Shown here one piece after another: positions 62,485 to 64,000 of a stretch of 64,000 nt of DNA. Made by a program: the position numbers and the translations under genes. Position 1 is the stretch's first letter; each line of letters begins with the position of its first letter. Source of the DNA: an uncultured Spartobacteria bacterium (GTDB lineage: Bacteria; Verrucomicrobiota; Verrucomicrobiia; Chthoniobacterales; Chthoniobacteraceae); assembly GCA_903919125.1 (NCBI GenBank), contig CAIXGS010000052.1, positions 91,483 to 155,482 on the forward strand, in the 5' to 3' direction. The notes beneath the pieces were generated by a model. It ran no database searches. It was not told the origin of the DNA and worked only from the letters and a program-made list of their open reading frames with translations.

Positions 62485-62891
62485 GATTGGGGATGGGCGC
62501 CACAAAGGACGCATTTGATTGGGGAGTTCAACGGAGGGATCGCGTGCCACCCGGAATCCCACACACCAAGGACAGGGTGACGGCATCCCTCCGCTGAATC
62601 TGGACAACTCCCGGAGCATGTCTGCCTTGCGTGGAGGGAGGGTCCGTGGAGAGTGAAAGAAGCCGGCTCGGGCTATAAACATCACAAACGACCTCTGCCG
62701 TTGCGGGCGCTTCCTAGGCGCGCGAGGCGGTCAAACAACCACCCTCCACGGATATTGTGATTCGCCCGGGATTAGTGCAAACGGGCGAACAGCGGTAAGG
62801 AGGGCGAACCTGAGAGAACCAAAACCCGGAGTCGGGTGGTTCTAATTTCCAGCGCCGAAAATGCGCTGCTGTGCAGAGAGTTCGCCCCCGT
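62485..62891 (-). promoter_or_regulatory. Leader and promoter region of the HMA-SCO-TonB operon
   Basis: No gene is evident in these 400 bp. Structures seen: a long inverted repeat 62533-62592 (GGAGGGAT and ATCCCTCC ends, inner CACCC/GGGTG pairs); an 8-bp inverted repeat TTCGCCCG/CGGGCGAA at 62761-62789; and a hairpin-like AGAACC...GGTTCT at 62815-62843 with inner CCCG/CGGG. The motif GTTCGCCC or its complement recurs at 62761, 62783, 62802 and 62880. The last hairpin may end the upstream transcript; the first may be an RNA leader. Confidence 0.4.
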
Positions 62892-63296
62892 TTAGGCGAG
62901 AGGGGGAGGCGTCGGAGGAGCCTCAGAACGGGTCAAAACAGTGAAAGCGGAGGCAGGCCAGACGACGTTACTCGCGACAACCCCGTGAACCAGTTCCACG
63001 ACGGGCAATCCAAGAAACTTCAAGTCCCCAACTTTCTTCAAAAGATCAAAACTCTGTTCAGACTGCTGTTCCGCCTGTTTCCCGTCCGAGATGACGGCGC
63101 ACAAGGGACAAGGGTGCTTGCCGTCGAAGGTGGTCTCGATTGCGTCAGACACCGAGGTTGCGATGGAGCGCGAGACGAGCATTCCAGTCCACGCAGTTGT
63201 CTGCAAAACAACCCAGTGTGCGCCGCTGAGATACAGCGCGCAGCAAAGGATCAGAAGTTTGTGCAGAGATGCTCTCACGATTGGGCTGGTCTCCAT
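62892..63296 (-). CDS. Small membrane-associated CxxC protein (DUF2946-like)
   Basis: 134 residues from ATG 63294-63296 (METSPIVRASL). An N-terminal helix (LHKLLILCCALYLSGAHWVV) is followed by LQTTAWTGMLVSRSIATSVS and FDGKHPCPLCAVISDGKQAE, with a conserved-looking HPCPLC metal/redox site. DUF2946-type proteins go with TonB copper-uptake genes, which fits the position. The C-terminal half has ETTFDG then a helical EQSFDLLKKVGD and ends with Pro. Direct function unknown. Confidence 0.7.
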   Translation of the reverse strand: METSPIVRASLHKLLILCCALYLSGAHWVVLQTTAWTGMLVSRSIATSVSDAIETTFDGKHPCPLCAVISDGKQAEQQSEQSFDLLKKVGDLKFLGLPVVELVHGVVASNVVWPASAFTVLTRSEAPPTPPPLA

Positions 63297-63467
63297 GTAA
63301 CGACCGCTCGCCCTTCCGGTCAATACGAATCCAGAACACCAAACTGGATCGGTGGCGATAGTCTTTCGAGAGCGCCATCTCCGAAGCGCAAGCGAATCGA
63401 TTTTTCTGTGGCGGAAGCCACGTTGAAAGTGAAGACCCTCCATGCTGCGGCGCACAGGTAGAGAGCG

Positions 63468-63662
63468 CTACGATGGTGACAAAAACGGGTTGGCTACCTG
63501 CGCTTCGCCGTACTTCTGCCCGTGGCCGAGGTCCTCAGAGTAAACGAGCTCACAGCCCAGTCGGTTCGCCGCGACCAAAATCTGGGAATCAAAATGGGAG
63601 ATTTGGAAACGATCTCCAAGCGCCGCCGCTTCAAAGGATAGTAATTCGCTTTTCACCCCCAC
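63468..63662 (-). pseudogene. C-terminal fragment of a PIN-domain (VapC-like) toxin
   Basis: 64 codons; the first ten residues come from repeat unit A. The rest reads ALGDRFQISHFDSQILVAAN, then CELVYSEDLGHGQ and NPF, the typical second half of VapC with the acidic residues HFDSQI and SEDL. The N-terminal Asp-bearing half is missing. No antitoxin gene is next to it. Upstream 63297-63467 holds no gene. Confidence 0.7.
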
Positions 63663-63780
63663 GGCACGATTTCTTCAGCCTTGACGCGGCAGCGTTAAGG
63701 GAGAATTGCTTTTGCCCGATTCTAAGGGTGGCGTACAGCGAAATCCGGCCATTATGTGCGACTTTGGCTTTGGTTTCCGG
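63636..63780. repeat. A-B repeat (copy 4 of A, copy 2 of B)
   Basis: Unit A at 63636-63698 (CACCCCCACGGCACGATTTC version, less exact than the others) followed by unit B at 63699-63780, almost identical to that at 54483. Orientation is the same as the other copies. A joins the truncated PIN-toxin gene. Confidence 0.88.
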
Positions 63781-64000
63781 CAAAAGACCGGCTTTGGTTC
63801 AAAGCTCGTCCCGTTCAACTTGCGCACCAGTTCCTAGCCTCAGTTTTATCGCCAATTTGGGCAATGGAGCACTCTCGCTTGGGGCCTCAGCGTTTCAAAC
63901 GGTTCTGCCCACCTCTCCAATGCTGAGGCGGTGGACTCAGTCCGTGTACACGTTTTCGTAGTCCGGCATCGGGTCACTCCTGTCACAGGGCGAACTACGA
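63781..64000. other. Window end, no recognisable gene
   Basis: 220 bases after repeat B with only short frames; nothing I can name. The next gene may begin beyond the edge. Confidence 0.4.

Noticed and set aside
62485..62891. Cobalamin riboswitch
   Set aside because: Expected B12-box and conserved core strings were not found on the minus strand.

Overview
This 64 kb window looks like chromosome of a flagellated, aerobically respiring Gram-negative bacterium, most likely a Verrucomicrobiota member. That placement is an inference from content: an alternative complex III (ACIII) cluster joined to an aa3 oxidase cluster, a DUF1592/DUF1552 cytochrome/exported-protein pair typical of Planctomycetes and Verrucomicrobia, and a Verrucomicrobia-like copper/TonB cluster. 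I could not run searches, so all names rest on motifs read by eye.

Region 1 (1-20823, minus strand) is one long respiratory locus. In transcription order: actA-actB-actC-actD-actE-actF, a proline-rich membrane protein, a CcoN-like membrane protein that has lost every heme and CuB ligand, a CcoO-like monoheme cytochrome, a diheme and a monoheme cytochrome c, then aa3 oxidase subunits I, III and IV, two tiny membrane proteins, subunit II, the heme A/O synthases CtaA and CtaB, SCO, a DUF420 protein and the start of mnmA. A CRP/FNR-type palindrome lies about 110 bp upstream of actA. The likely flow is quinol to ACIII, then the c-type cytochromes, then aa3 and O2; the ligandless CcoN/CcoO pair sits between donor and acceptor.

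Region 2 (21003-36359) is housekeeping: a degenerate rhomboid-like protein, gcvT-gcvH-maf, a PQQ-type beta-propeller, thrS, serS, tilS, the DUF1592/DUF1552 pair, a CYTH protein, a dienelactone hydrolase and a metallo-beta-lactamase-fold nuclease. Region 3 (36575-45326) is a flagellar rod/ring/hook-junction cluster, flgF-flgG-flgA-flgH-flgI-flgJ(N)-flgN-flgK-flgL, with two candidate sigma-54 promoters. tRNA-Glu and tRNA-Thr follow.

Region 4 (45.8-48.6 kb) next to tRNA-Thr is a small foreign element: a repressor-like HTH protein divergent from an excisionase-like HTH protein and a HUH replication initiator; no integrase is visible. Region 5 (48.6-55.5 kb) holds carbohydrate-active genes (a PL6-like lyase, a sialidase-esterase fusion) and a cobW GTPase. 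Copies of a dispersed repeat (unit A about 63 bp, unit B about 85 bp) sit exactly at the broken ends of the lyase, a beta-helix fragment, cobW and, at 63.6 kb, a PIN-domain toxin. Region 6 (55.8-63.3 kb, minus strand) is a probable copper/transition-metal acquisition cluster: two TonB-dependent receptors, a PepSY membrane protein, a copper-uptake-associated lipoprotein, a second SCO protein, an HMA-like protein and a small CxxC protein.

The strongest leads are the ligandless CcoN within a complete ACIII-aa3 operon and the A/B repeat family that marks gene breakpoints.
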